DNA of 64,000 nt from Sphaerolaimus hirsutus (Eukaryota > Nematoda > Chromadorea > Monhysterida > Sphaerolaimidae), in NCBI GenBank assembly GCA_964036195.1, contig OZ038451.1, positions 4,530,529 through 4,594,528 on the forward strand, written 5' to 3'. Position 1 is the stretch's first letter. Every line of letters starts with the position of its first letter. The notes under the pieces are model-generated. The model did no database searches. It was given only the letters and a program-made list of their open reading frames with translations, and had not been told where the DNA came from. Shown here piece after piece: positions 22,892 to 32,935 of the stretch. The position numbers were made by a program, and so were the translations under genes.

Positions 22892-23256
22892 CCGTATTTC
22901 CTCGAATTATCCCCCCGATTGAAATCCCCTGGAAATACCCGCCGGTCTGAGTGAGCTGAGGAAACATGTATATTTTAAATGCAATGTACATGTTGTATTA
23001 ATTGCTGCCAATTTGCATCGTAACTACACATGCAATTAGCATAGCGGCGACTAGTTTGTGTATCAAATGCATCCTGTTTTGACACATGTATTAGCAGTTT
23101 TGGGTGTGTGAAAGCCCTATTTTTTACTATGATCAACGATAATTTCTGACGAAATAAATGATAGACCCCCTTGAATAAGCCCAACCTCGAATTACATCCC
23201 CTCAAAATCTGCTGGCGAAAAATTAACTTCCCAGGTCGTATTTCGAGAAAATACGG
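22892..23256. mobile_element. Family A MITE, long subtype
   Basis: Left CCGTATTTCCTCGAATTATC after TA and right TATTTCGAGAAAATACGG before TA. The core has AATGTACATGTTGTATTAAT, GCATCGTAACTACACATGC and TAGTTTGTGTATC, shared with 1599-2035, 40900-41040, 55560-55640 and 57700-57850. Confidence 0.8.
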
Positions 23257-24470
23257 TATTTATACCCACACAAATACATAAATATCATACGCTAGGCGCA
23301 ATTTTAAACCGTTCCCCAAATAGCTAATCCATAATCTGGTGCGGAGCACTGCATTTGCGTTAGCTGCAAGCCTAAAATGCGAAAGTGCCGGGCGCGTCAT
23401 TATCGCTTCACGTGTATTCACATGTATAGAGCGTGACAAAAGTCTTGTCACAAAAGGGGGTCGATACAAGTTGAGAGGAAACAAACTTTGGCACTGGAAG
23501 GTAGTTTTTTTTAGAAAATGTTTGATTTGATGTGTGATAATTACTGCGGATGATTTCATTTCGACTACTTATAAAATGTCATTTTTACTAGGTCGCTGAC
23601 ACAAGTTCATGTCGAGAGAACTAAAATATGCATACAAACATCTGTTTTCACACGCCACCAGAACGCTTAGAGGCATGCACTTATCACAAGCGAAAAATGC
23701 ACACATCTTAATTATACTGCCCCAAATGCAAAAAGCGTAAATATGCATTTCGCAAAGCCACTAAAAATCTTGATTAAAAACAAAATGAAACACACACACA
23801 TAAAAACAGGCCAAAATAGCCAACTCACAGTCGCAGTGCCCTACACTATCCATTCAAAGCGCGCCAATGTTCACCGAAGCATCAAGTCAATTACAGAAGT
23901 CACTCTCTAGCCAACACGCTTCCATCTCACCCATAGCACTCATGTGTCCACAACCGAACCAAATGTAGGGGGGGGGGGGCAAAATAGGGGGGGGGGGGTA
24001 AATTCAGCCGCCAACACTCACTGGCAGCCGCAAAATTCATCCAGCTACATTGAAGCGGGTAAACATACAATGGCGCCGCGCACACGGCGTCCAATAAATT
24101 GCACCAATTGGCAGGCGGGCGAGACTGGAGGGGGCGCCGCATGAATCTACCGTAATCTAGGTGGATATGCGCCCAGGGGTTGTTGTTTTTTGAAGTGTGA
24201 ATATTTTGGAGGATTGTTAAGGTGAGGTCTTTGCCTCGTCCGCGTTATCAACGGAACGGAAGTGACGAGAATGTTGAAATTTTAATTGAACATGATTATC
24301 CAGATTGAAACTGTCAAAAAAACCCTGCCTAATGCGTGTAAATAGCGCCAAATAAATATCAAGTTCCATTCCAAAACTAAAGCCAAACTGTATAAAACTA
24401 AAACACCCATTGCACTGTGAGAGGGGGGATTATTTAAGCGGATGGCCACTTTAACCACCATATTGTAACA
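23257..24470. other. Spacer with paired G runs and a family A fragment
   Basis: Two runs of about twelve G separated by CAAAATA lie at 23967-23999, and a GC-rich patch follows to 24145. GGGGGGATTATTTAAGCGG at 24422-24440 is an isolated family A unit. No gene is recognised. Confidence 0.35.
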
Positions 24471-24606
24471 GAGACCACTCCCAGACTCTATAAAATGTCA
24501 AATGTTATGCAAAGTGTCAAAACACATGCAAAAGGTCATGAAAAATGTGACTGGTAATAACTGGTAGCTTTTTGACATTTTACAGAATGCAACAGCGGCA
24601 CCAGGT
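24471..24606. mobile_element. Family C partial copy
   Basis: Left CCACTCCCAGACTCTATAAA, then GTCAAATGTTATGCAAAGTG. It ends near TTTTTGACATTTTACAG and GGCACCAGGTGCC, directly joined to the next family C copy. Confidence 0.6.
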
Positions 24607-25018
24607 GCCACCCCAGACCCTGTAAAATACCCTGTAATGTGTCAAAGACCCCATAAAATGTCATGTGTCATGTAGAAGACCATCTAAAATGTCAAATGTC
24701 ACAAAAAAGACCCTGTAAAAGTGTCATGTGTATCCAAATATTATTTTATCATATCTCAACCTTATGTTTTTGTATCCAACTCTTACTTTTTGACATACGA
24801 TTTGGATACACATGGCACTTTACAGGGTCTTTTACATGACATTTGACATTTTATAGGGTTTTTTACATGACACATGACATTTGACCGGGTCTTTTACATG
24901 ACACATGAAATTTTACAGGGTCTTTTACATGACACATGACATTTTACAGGGTCTTTTACATGACACATGACATTTTACCGGGTCTTTGACACTTTACAGG
25001 GTCTGGGAGTGCCCCCAA
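24607..25018. mobile_element. Family C hairpin element, TATCCAAATC subfamily
   Basis: Left CACCCCAGACCCTGTAAAAT and right TTACAGGGTCTGGGAGTGCC. GTGTATCCAAATATTATTTT sits in the left arm and ACGATTTGGATACACATGG in the right. The right arm repeats GGGTCTTTTACATGACACAT five times and the left arm has fewer units. Same subfamily as 2238-2606. Confidence 0.8.
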
Positions 25019-25263
25019 GGCTCTATTCAAGCGGGGGGGGGCGGGGGGGGGGATCCCAACGCACGGAGCGGCCGGCGCCCTATCCATAACCGAAGACACA
25101 TGGAGACGTATCCAGGCGCGGGCGCAATGGCAATGGATGGGTACACGCTGGCGCGCGTGTGTCCATCCACTCCGGGGGCCGGGCGAAACGCCGCTGCATA
25201 AGCAATGCATATGGATATGCGCGCGCGGGCCGCCCAAGCCAACCGCTGGCGCGTGTATTTTCG
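25019..25263. other. GC-rich spacer with G run
   Basis: A G run at 25034-25052 is followed by CpG-rich sequence (CGGAGCGGCCGGCGCCC and GCGCGGGCGC). Frames are open on both strands, as expected of GC-rich DNA. No motif is recognised. Confidence 0.3.
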
Positions 25264-25661
25264 AGGGCCTATGGATGCTAGTTGACAGGGGAATAGGTGT
25301 CAACTGAGTGTCAACTGGATTTTGGTTGATTATGTGATTTCAGCAAACCCAATGTAATAGAGCATACCTAGTTGACTGCACATCGTGACAATGGGCCCAC
25401 ACACACTAGTTGACATCGACACCAAATGTCAGCTGGCTCCGATCCCTATTCAAAGCTTGCTGACGAGCCGACGAACGACGTTCAAACGCAACCTTTGAAT
25501 TGGGACAGGAACCAGTAATCATTTGGTGGCGATGTCAACTAGCGTGTGTGGGGCCAATAATTTCCATTGTTTCTGTGACGCATCAGTGAGATGCTTCAAA
25601 AAAAATTGGCATCACATTCAGTTGACACCAATTTCGATGTCAACTAGCTTACATGGGCCCT
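25264..25661. mobile_element. Family D element containing a second family D element
   Basis: Outer ends are GGGCCTATGGATGCTAGTTG and TGTCAACTAGCTTACATGGG. The inner copy at 25393-25555 has GGGCCCACACACACTAGTTG and GTCAACTAGCGTGTGTGGGG, with internal GGCTCCGATCCCTATTC answered by GAATTGGGACAGGAACCAG. The inner copy belongs to the subfamily at 37353-37649 and 58634-58927; the outer resembles 48657-49338. Confidence 0.7.
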
Positions 25662-26151
25662 TTACATAGCACAGCGCGACGCACTTCGCCGCGCGGCACT
25701 AAAGCGGCGAGGCCACGCCCCCCCCCCCTCTTTCAGCGTGGAGGGGCATTGGGAAACGTGTCGGCTGGGCGCGAAAAAATGACTGGAACGTGTCGATTTG
25801 GACGCGGGTTTTGAAGAAATTGCATTTAGTTTCAGCAGAATGGGCTGGCTTTGAAACGAGACTGACGGGAGATTTTTCGCGACCGAAAATGACATTTTTA
25901 TTTTCGTGGACCAGTGATTGAATGAAGAGCACTAGAAAAATGGTGTCAAGTGCCAATAGTGCCACTCGATAAAATAGTGCTGGGCACTACAAAAATGGCG
26001 TCAGCTGCCAATAACGTCAGCAAACTCATCTAATTAAGACGCGGCGTGAATGGACATCATTAACTGTCACATTTTTACACCGAATCAATCAAAACAGGTC
26101 CGAAGACACGATCCAATCTGTACGAAAGACATAGTCATCCCGTTTCACACG
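25662..26151. other. Spacer
   Basis: 25662-25760 is GC-rich with a C run of ten near 25720. Further right the sequence is ordinary spacer. Minus-strand frames of 77 and 88 codons overlap each other and show no motif. Confidence 0.3.
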
Positions 26152-26513
26152 TAGTGATGTTAAAGGCACCGGGAAATACGGCACAGCACCGCACCGACAC
26201 CTCTGCCATTCTTTAGAAAGGGTAGCTGGCACCTTGGGCACCGGCTCAAAGGGCACCGCACGCACCGGCACCGAATATATTGCTGTTTTTTTTCAAATAT
26301 GAATAAGCAAATAATGTGGAAAAAAATTTCCATTTCATGTTCTCGCATGTCCCGGTGACGGTGCCTTTCACTTTGGCCCTGGTGCTAGCACCTAAAGGCA
26401 CCATCGAAAAAAGCACTGCACGGTATCGGTACCAGTGCTATTCCGAAAAATTGCACCGGTACCGGCAGGGCACCTACGAAAACCGCACCGGTACCGGTGC
26501 CCTACATCACACT
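26152..26513. mobile_element. Family F element, long subtype with AT-rich core
   Basis: Left TAGTGATGTTAAAGGCACC, GGCACC/GGTGCC iterons in both arms, and a core with TTCAAATATGAATAAGCAAA. The right end near CGGTGCCCTACATCACACTA is altered, and I see no clean 8-bp duplication. The same core occurs, reversed, at about 60170-60200. A 117-codon frame across the right half is an artefact of the repeat. Confidence 0.7.
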
Positions 26514-26864
26514 ACGGCAGCGGACAGCATTAATAAAAAAGTGTCATCATTACGCGCTCATTCTCTCTGGGCAATTGATAAGGAGAAATGGCACGTAAGA
26601 AATACATCTGCCGCTGATGAATGCAGCATGGACAAAATGCATGCACACGCAATATTTCATGCAAAATGAGGAAAGATCCATGCTTTTGTCTCGGCCGCAA
26701 ACAAGAGGATTGGGTACAAAATGCATGTGATGCTAGTTGAGACAAGATATTGAAGCGAGGCTAGTGGAACGGCTGCGAAGAGATTTCCACTGTGATTTGT
26801 GTTTTGAAATGGGCTATTTTTGGATAGTGTAATCTCGGTGGAACTCGCGGGATTTAAATATATG
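26514..26864. other. Unassigned spacer
   Basis: No feature recognised. Confidence 0.3.
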
Positions 26865-27010
26865 TAGAAAATGAGATATTTCATGAGAAAAACATAGAAA
26901 CATTAATAAAAATCTTATATTTTATATTTTTAATATTTTCTGATATTTTAAAAAATATCAGTGAATCACGCAAATAGAAAATATTATCAAATTTCTCCGA
27001 AAAATATAGG
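26865..27010. repeat. Family J AT-rich repeat
   Basis: AATAAAAATCTTATATTTTA, TATTTTCTGATATTTTA and AATTTCTCCGAAAAATATAG match the AT-rich family with a short C/G hinge seen at 5990-6260. Confidence 0.45.
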
Positions 27011-27327
27011 AAAAAGATGCAAAAAGATTGTTTTACATCTAAAAAAGAAATCTACGAGAGACCTTTCAAACTCCGACAATACAAGAGACAATACATCCTA
27101 GAATATATGATTCGCTCAAAATACAACGCCCAACAGGGGGGGGGGGCTCATTTCAAGGATTACGGTAGCCCAACACAGACGGGCACACGCAAATACATAA
27201 AGCGTGAATTCGCACCGAAGCGGTGCAATGCAAAACGTCTCATTTCGAATCGGATCAATGCGTGCCGCCGCGCAGCGCACTACATCGCATGTATTTATTT
27301 GTAGCAAATGGCTAGCCGCGTCCAGGG
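27011..27327. other. Spacer with a family A end fragment
   Basis: CAACAGGGGGGGGGGCTCAT followed by TTCAAGGATTACGGTA at 27130-27168 looks like a right end of family A. The rest is unassigned. Confidence 0.4.
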
Positions 27328-27498
27328 CGCAGTCACAATCCATGTAAATGCCCTGTAAAATGTCAAATGTCAGGCAAAGTGTCAAAAGTCATGTAAAATG
27401 CCCTGCAAAATGGCAACCGAGTTGCCATTTTGCAGGGCATTTTACATGACTTTTGACATTTTACAGGGAATTTTACAGGGTCTGGGATTGGTACCAGG
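27328..27498. mobile_element. Family C element with near-perfect central palindrome
   Basis: Left CAGGGCGCAGTCACAATCC. Centre GCAAAATGGCAACCGAGTTG reads directly into its own inverse GCCATTTTGCAGGGCATTT. Right GGGTCTGGGATTGGTACC. It joins directly to the next family C element. Confidence 0.8.
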
Positions 27499-27740
27499 GG
27501 GCAGTCACAGACCATGTAAAATGTCATCCTAAGTGCCAAAAGTCATGTGAAATGCCCTGCAATATGGTGCTGTTTTCAAGGGCATTTTACATGACTTTAG
27601 ACACTTTGCATGACATATTACACTGCACATGGCATTTTACATTACCTTAGACACTTTGCATGACATTTTACATTTTACAGGGCATTTTACACGCCTTTAG
27701 ACACTTTGCATGACATTTTACATTTTACAAGCCATTTTGC
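27499..27740. mobile_element. Family C element, second of a doublet
   Basis: Left GGGGGCAGTCACAGACCATG overlaps the ACCAGG tail of the preceding copy. The right arm repeats a roughly 55-bp block, CATTTTACATTACCTTAGAC then ACTTTGCATGACATTTTAC. The right end is decayed (TTTTACAAGCCATTTTGCC). Confidence 0.7.
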
Positions 27741-28140
27741 CACCAGTCTCACCAGTTTTATTCACATTTGACGCGGCGCGGCAATTTCGCATTTATTTGG
27801 CACTGAAACGTCTGAAATATGTGCGTGATACGGCGAGATGAAAATGAAACGGCTTCTATTTAGATCTATCCCATATTTATCACGGCTTGCAATATTTTTT
27901 AGGACTCGTCTGAAGGGAGCCATTCATAAATATTTCTATAAAGTTTCAATGGCACATATCATTCATGCATTAATGTCCGTAATTTATTAATTTTCGGAAC
28001 GTTCAAACGTTCAAATTTCCAACGGGCCTTATGTGTCTACGTTTATTATTAATTTTTACATCATTTTTTTTCACAGATGCATATATTGGCACATTCTGAG
28101 TTATAAAGGCATACCTTGCACCATAAGAAATGAACTATAA
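27741..28140. other. Unassigned spacer
   Basis: AT-rich. The final TAA (28138-28140) is the target duplication of the next element. Confidence 0.3.
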
Positions 28141-28556
28141 GACCCCGTTTACACGGATTTTTTGTGACGACTCGACAAAAATAAAACGTTCAATAAGTTG
28201 AGTTAAAATGTTCCATATTTATGAGAAAAAGTGGTCAATTATACATCTTACCAAGGCGAATATGCATGTCAAATTGCACAATCGTGCTTGTAGCTCATGA
28301 GTCAAAGGCGTTTGAAAACTTTTGCAGTTGTTGGACAGTTGTCGGACTGTCTCCGACAGCCAGCGACAATAGCAAACTTTTTTCGAACGTTATAAATCTT
28401 GAGCTACAAGCACGAGTCTGCAATTTGGCCTGCATATTCGCTTAGGTAGAAGGTATACTTGACCAATTTTTCTAATGAATATGGAACTTTTTTACTCAAC
28501 TTATTGAACGTTTTATTGTTGTCGAGTCGTCACAAAAAATCCGTGTAAACGGGGTC
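28141..28556. mobile_element. TIR element with TAA duplication (PIF/Harbinger-like MITE)
   Basis: A 416-bp element with TIR GACCCCGTTTACACGGATTT at the left and the exact inverse AAATCCGTGTAAACGGGGTC at the right. The TIR extends about 38 bp and includes GTGACGACTCGACAA. TAA lies on both sides (28138-28140, 28557-28559). Internal symmetry continues: GTGCTTGTAGCTCATGAG against CTTGAGCTACAAGCACGAG. The 3-bp duplication suggests PIF/Harbinger mobilisation (inference). No coding capacity. Confidence 0.82.
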
Positions 28557-29280
28557 TAACAAAAAACTCTCGATCCACACGGGCAGCCGGGGTTTGTCGC
28601 TCCATGTAAAGAAGTGCACCAACTCGAAACTCGTATCTATATGAAACGCGGGAAAATAAAAAAAATTTTCCACATAAAAAGTTCATAATAAGTGGTAAAG
28701 AGAGCGATGTACACGCCTCACCCACCCCAGCTTGCAGAATCTACCAAACAATAGTGACGTACAATACAATCTTCAGGTGATCATTCACACGAATACCGCA
28801 TTTCCGCAACTCAAATGCATTCAATCAAAGCTCATTTGAGAGTTCGCAAAATTTTGTTAGGTTTGTGTTGTGTGTAGAGCAGAGTTTATAAATGAGTTTC
28901 ATAAATTGTCATGCACACCGAATCCAAAAAACTACAAAAATCATCGAAAAAAATACCGACACAGTAACAAAAATCGTTCAAAAACACTGGGGTTACGGAG
29001 ACCTTAAATATTTACCATGCAACGGCACTTCGGATAAGCATGAATTTGCATGCAGTGCGCCACTTTCGAGTATCGACTCTGGCGGCACACGCGACCGCAA
29101 ACTTTGATCCTACTTTGGCAAACATTCGCTTTTAGAGTGTGGCGTTTTGTAACTACAGGGTGGCCCATTTCAAAAGCCCAAGGGTATGTACTTGTCCACT
29201 TCAGTTCATGGAAAATGCTATCTACTGACTTAAGGATTTTTTGCGCATGGGATCATAAGGAGTCAAGTACCACGTCGCTG
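28557..29280. other. Unassigned spacer
   Basis: No repeat family, RNA gene or convincing coding frame recognised. Several 70-100 codon frames overlap on both strands. Confidence 0.3.
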
Positions 29281-29775
29281 TGCACAACAGTTGACACAGG
29301 GTGTCACATTCAACTGGTTTATATGTCAATTCAGAGGGGTCACAGCAGAATGTTCAAATGAAAATACTGTATTTGCTTCAACAATTTCACCCTTGAATAA
29401 TTCCCCCCCCCTGTAAGACGGCCAAGGAAAAAATAATCACCCCCCCCCCTTTAAGGCATAAGTATGATCAATTTATAACATCCAATTTGCACAAAAATGA
29501 CATGAAATTGTGTTCATACTTCATAAAGAATATTTTGTAGAATGTGTTGATAGAAACCTGGTTGAAAATTTTGAGGAAATAATAAATCCACACCTTGAAT
29601 TACCCATTCAAAAAATCTGATGAAAATAATTCTCTTGGGCAATATTGTGTGCAGTGCAAATATTTTTGCAATATAGCGGCAGCTGCATTTGACGATGGTC
29701 CTGCGACCCGTCAACTTAAATCCGAATTGACAGGTAAGCCAGTTGACACCTAAAACTATAGTCAACTATCAACGA
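29281..29775. mobile_element. Family D element split by a family A insertion
   Basis: The left arm has CAACAGTTGACACAGGGTG and TATGTCAATTCAGAGGGG. The right arm has CGACCCGTCAACTTAAATCC, GAATTGACAGGTAAGCCAG and GTTGACACC. Between them, 29367 to about 29652 is a diverged family A copy: left CTGTATTTGCTTCAACAAT after TA, then two C runs, and a decayed right end. Confidence 0.65.
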
Positions 29776-30426
29776 GTCTAAAAATGTAGCACCGTGAAAT
29801 GAGTCACCGTGTAAAACGCAGGGCCCCTATATAACGCAAAGTTAAGAAATTCACACGCACTCCGTGCGTGATGTCAATCAACTTAGATGCTGCCTGATTT
29901 CAAAGTTTTTACATGATTACGTTTGCCCCTTCATTTGGCTACATACAGTGTATAAGAGACAAAGCTAGGCGTCATTTGATCGAAATATGTATGGATCCGA
30001 GCAACTTTTCCCTACTTTACAATGGTGGACCAGTTAGATATATCACCTGGCAAAGCGCCAACAAACAATCGTGTATTGGCATTGGATATGTATTTGACAA
30101 GCCCAAAGCGCGCTATACATATTTATCATTGAAAACATATTACCATCAAAGCTTTTTACAAGAAAAGTTAGATGGAACAAATGCAAAATACTCAAGAATA
30201 ACATGTCCAGGTACTTTCTAGCAGATTTTTCAATTTTTTTTGTCTGACATGTCACTTTTTGATGAGACAATTTTTAATGGCACAAAATGAGTAATAAAAA
30301 GTTTTTTTCGCAAATAAAACAGAGATAGACGTATAGGATAGTTGAAACAAGCAATACTGTAAAAATGTCTGCAAACGATTGTGACATAAGTTTTCGATAG
30401 AACTTGCACAACTACAAATGGATATA
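29776..30426. other. Unassigned spacer
   Basis: Includes a 102-codon plus-strand frame at 29913-30221. It shows no domain and overlaps no repeat I can name; length alone does not support a gene. Confidence 0.3.
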
Positions 30427-31079
30427 CCGTATTTCCTCGAAATACCCCCAGAGGGTTTATTTTTTCAGAGTGGTAATAGGGGGGGGGGGTATTTCGAGGG
30501 GGGCTTATTCGAGGGGGGGGTTATTATTTCATCAGAAATTTTCGGGAGTTCCATAGTAAAGTATACGCAATTATGTACCCAAAACTGGTAATAAATGTGA
30601 CTAAATAGGATATATTTGACCATATCAACGTACATCGCTGCACAAACTAAGTAGGTAGGTATATATATATGTGTAGCTGCGATGCAAACTGACTGTTAAA
30701 AATGCATCATGTATACTCCAGTTACTTCACACCCTGCACGCGTGGTTCCCGCTGGAAGCGTGCCAAAAAATTTTACGCGAGCGATTTTCATAAAAAGTTG
30801 AAAAAAGTCATCGCTGTCATAACACTATACGTTAACTCAATCACAACAATGATTTTCTTCATCTTTTACACAAAAATCGCATGCTTTAGCATCATTGGCA
30901 CGCTTCCAACGTGAGACATAAATGAGTGCGAGGGCAGAGTATCATGTCGGCAGAGTATACGTTGCATACATGATGTACATCATTTCAGACGGGGGTATTT
31001 CGAGGGGGGGTTTATTTTTTCCTCAGCTCGAAAACACCTGGGGGTATTTCGAGGGGGGGGGTATTTCGAGGAAATACGG
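30427..31079. mobile_element. Family A MITE, long subtype, interrupted by a family I element
   Basis: Left CCGTATTTCCTCGAAATACC after TA and right GGTATTTCGAGGAAATACGG before TA. Several TATTTCGAGGGGGG units occur in both subterminal zones. Without the insert at 30714-30957 the core reads like that of 1599-2035, including GTGTAGCTGCGATGCAAA and TGCATACATGATGTACATCA. Confidence 0.85.
30714..30957. mobile_element. Family I MITE nested in family A
   Basis: Begins TACTCCAGTTACTTCACACC and ends GGCAGAGTA, with TA on each side (30712-30713, 30958-30959). GCTGGAAGCGTGCCAAAAAA is answered by TTGGCACGCTTCCAACGTG. The uninterrupted relative at 1599-2035 reads CATCATGTACATTGCATAC across the site, showing that TA was duplicated. 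Other copies: 44966-45209, 49571-49610, 57122-57352. Confidence 0.88.
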
Positions 31080-31344
31080 TACATCAATCTACTATACTAA
31101 ATTCAATAAATTTTTCATCAAAAACATTAAGCGTCCATTAGGCATTAGATTTCGTGTAAAAATGGCGTGAATAAATAAATAGAGATTTTGTAAAACTAGT
31201 GCCAGTGCGAAATAAATAAAAAGTAGTGTGGGAGTTAGAAATACGAGCGGATAAGTGCGACCGCACGTAAGGTATGTAACTATAGGCAATTAAAAACATA
31301 CATGGAGCCGTAGATTACCACACTAACATTTGGGGCCAATCCTT
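31080..31344. other. Unassigned spacer
   Basis: AT-rich, nothing recognised. Confidence 0.3.
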
Positions 31345-31530
31345 TACTTTGTCAAGTGTTGCCAAGTGACAAGTTAAATTCTTAGTGACAAGTAGAATTA
31401 CAACTGACAAGTCAAGGGTGAGGTACAATAATTGGCCCACAGATTGCAAGCTATATGTGTTAGGTTAGAGAAATATAATACCTATTATTAAGTATTCACA
31501 CCACCTTCAATTGGACCCGTCACTTGACAA
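31345..31530. mobile_element. Family E element
   Basis: Left CAAGTGTTGCCAAGTGACAA with further GTGACAAGTAGAATTAC and CTGACAAGTCAAGG units. The right end carries CCGTCACTTGACAAAGTG. Confidence 0.55.
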
Positions 31531-31635
31531 AGTGATTAAGTAGAGACAGCGCCAGAGAAATGAGCAATGCCTGGCGCAGACAAGATTTAATTACAACGTA
31601 AAGTGCCCGACTCTCAAGTAGGTAAGAAATAATGA
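31531..31635. other. Spacer
   Basis: Short spacer, nothing recognised. Confidence 0.3.
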
Positions 31636-31917
31636 GCTACTAGTTGACACTAGTTGACAACAACATCAAATGTCAACTGGTTCCGATCCTAATTCAAAGC
31701 TTACCTACTGACGTGCCCACAAACGAGGTTTAAATGCAAAAGTGTTGAATCATATTGCAGATGAAGCTGTATTGTTGAAAAAATTTACCTATTTAGGTAT
31801 GTGTTATGCCCAAGACAAGAGGTAACCATGTGCACGCAATAAATCGTAGTTTTTCTCGAGAGTAAGCTTTAAATTGGGATGAGAACCAGTAGACATTTGG
31901 TCGTTGTCAAATAGTTT
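31636..31917. mobile_element. Family D element, GATCC-arm subfamily
   Basis: Left CTAGTTGACACTAGTTGACA, then GTCAACTGGTTCCGATCC and TAATTCAAAGCTTACC. The right arm is GTAAGCTTTAAATTGGGATG, GAGAACCAGTAGACATTTGG and GTTGTCAAATAGTTTC. It ends next to the candidate exon below. Confidence 0.7.
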
Positions 31918-32217
31918 CTAGAACCATTCACAAACCGTGCACCCCGCCCCCTCACGCCAGCCGCACACAAACCCGGCACCGACCTTCTTAAACGCGTCCA
32001 CCTGAAACACGCTGGTCTTCTGCCTTAGCGGAAACGACTCGTCGCAGTCGCTGCCCGCCGCCGCGCCCGGCGCCAAGCTCGTGCATACACTCGTTCTCTT
32101 CACCGAGAGCGGCGGAGATTGTCCGTTTGTAGTGAGCACGGCTAGCACCGTGCCGGACTTTATGGATGCCCTTCGTACTTGACGGGCTACTGCTGCGGCG
32201 GCTACTGAGGCGGCCGA
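31918..32217 (-). CDS. Candidate terminal coding exon, unknown protein
   Basis: On the minus strand about 100 codons are open from an AG (CCTTCAG at 32218-32224, a possible splice acceptor) to TAG at 31918. The translation looks protein-like: QVRRASIKSGTVLAVLTTNG, then PPLSVKRTSVCTSLAPG, DCDESFPLRQKTSVFQVDAF and KKVGAGFVCGWREGAGCTVC. The patch is far richer in GC than its surroundings, codon third positions are G/C-biased, and it overlaps no recognised repeat until its stop, where a family D copy begins. I recognise no domain. The tract just upstream in the coding sense contains only A and C for about 50 bases, unlike a normal polypyrimidine tract, so it may equally be a 5' untranslated region or a retrocopy. 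The TAG lies at the repeat boundary, so the true end may have been displaced by insertion. Confidence 0.33.
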   Translation of the reverse strand, partial: SAASVAAAAVARQVRRASIKSGTVLAVLTTNGQSPPLSVKRTSVCTSLAPGAAAGSDCDESFPLRQKTSVFQVDAFKKVGAGFVCGWREGAGCTVCEWF

Positions 32218-32742
32218 CTGAAGGTTTTGTGTTTGTTTGTTGTTGTTGTTTTTTTTTGGGGGGAGGGGTTGGGGGGTTTTGGCAGAGTGCCAAGGGTGGG
32301 TGGGGGATTTATTGATTTATAGTGAGTGTGGAATCAGGTGGATTGATAATTTTTGGATGATAAGTTTGCAATGGTCATGTTATTTGACACAATTTAATGC
32401 ATATGGGTAAGGTTTAGATCTGAATACGAGATCACTAGCAGCTTCAGAAGTCGATACTGTTAACCAGAAAACATGTTTTCAAAAATTCAGCAATGTGTCG
32501 CCACGAGTTTGGCGTTTTCACCTAAATTTGTACATCAGAGCGTTTGGATAAAGTTTCGGTACAGTCGTCCATGTCCAAGTGTGGTCCAGGTAAAAATGTA
32601 ACACACCGTCAAGTGAAAAGTCGCACACAAAGATCTTTATTCAAATTTCAATATAAAAAATGCCACAGAAAAATCACTGTACACCAGCCATTACACCCAA
32701 AATCCGAAACTTAATCCAAAACCTGTCACTTGACACTTAACA
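32218..32742. other. Spacer with G/T tract and decayed family E arms
   Basis: 32225-32290 is strongly G/T-biased on the plus strand. CACACCGTCAAGTGAAAAGT (about 32603) and CCTGTCACTTGACACTTAAC (about 32725) look like opposing arms of a family E element. Confidence 0.4.
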
Positions 32743-32935
32743 CTTGGCACTTAACAGTGCCCAGGAACCACCATCCGGCCCCCAACCTACAGACCTGTTT
32801 TCTAAGTATCTGTTGTTGGCTAGACTTCCGGCTGCAAGTGGCAGTCGCGTGAGCGGCCGCACTGCCGCCAGCCGCCGCGCCAAGTTTGGCCCCGTGCGGA
32901 CGGGCCCTGGTTTTTTTCTTTCTTTTTTTTGGAAG
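32743..32935. other. GC-rich exon-like patch, strand undecided
   Basis: About 190 bases are GC-rich and open on both strands. The plus frame reads NSAQEPPSGPQPTDLFSKYL, then LLARLPAASGSRVSGRTAAS. The minus frame reads GPVRTGPNLARRLAAVRPLT, then RLPLAAGSLANNRYLENRSV. On the plus strand CACTTAACAG precedes it as a possible acceptor. On the minus strand AAAAACCAG precedes it. Proximity to the exon-like patch at 31918-32217 would favour the minus strand if both belonged to one gene, but I see no proof of that. No domain is recognised. Confidence 0.22.

Noticed and set aside
26316-26669. 117-codon frame
   Set aside because: The left half lies in a family F element and the remainder has no coding character.
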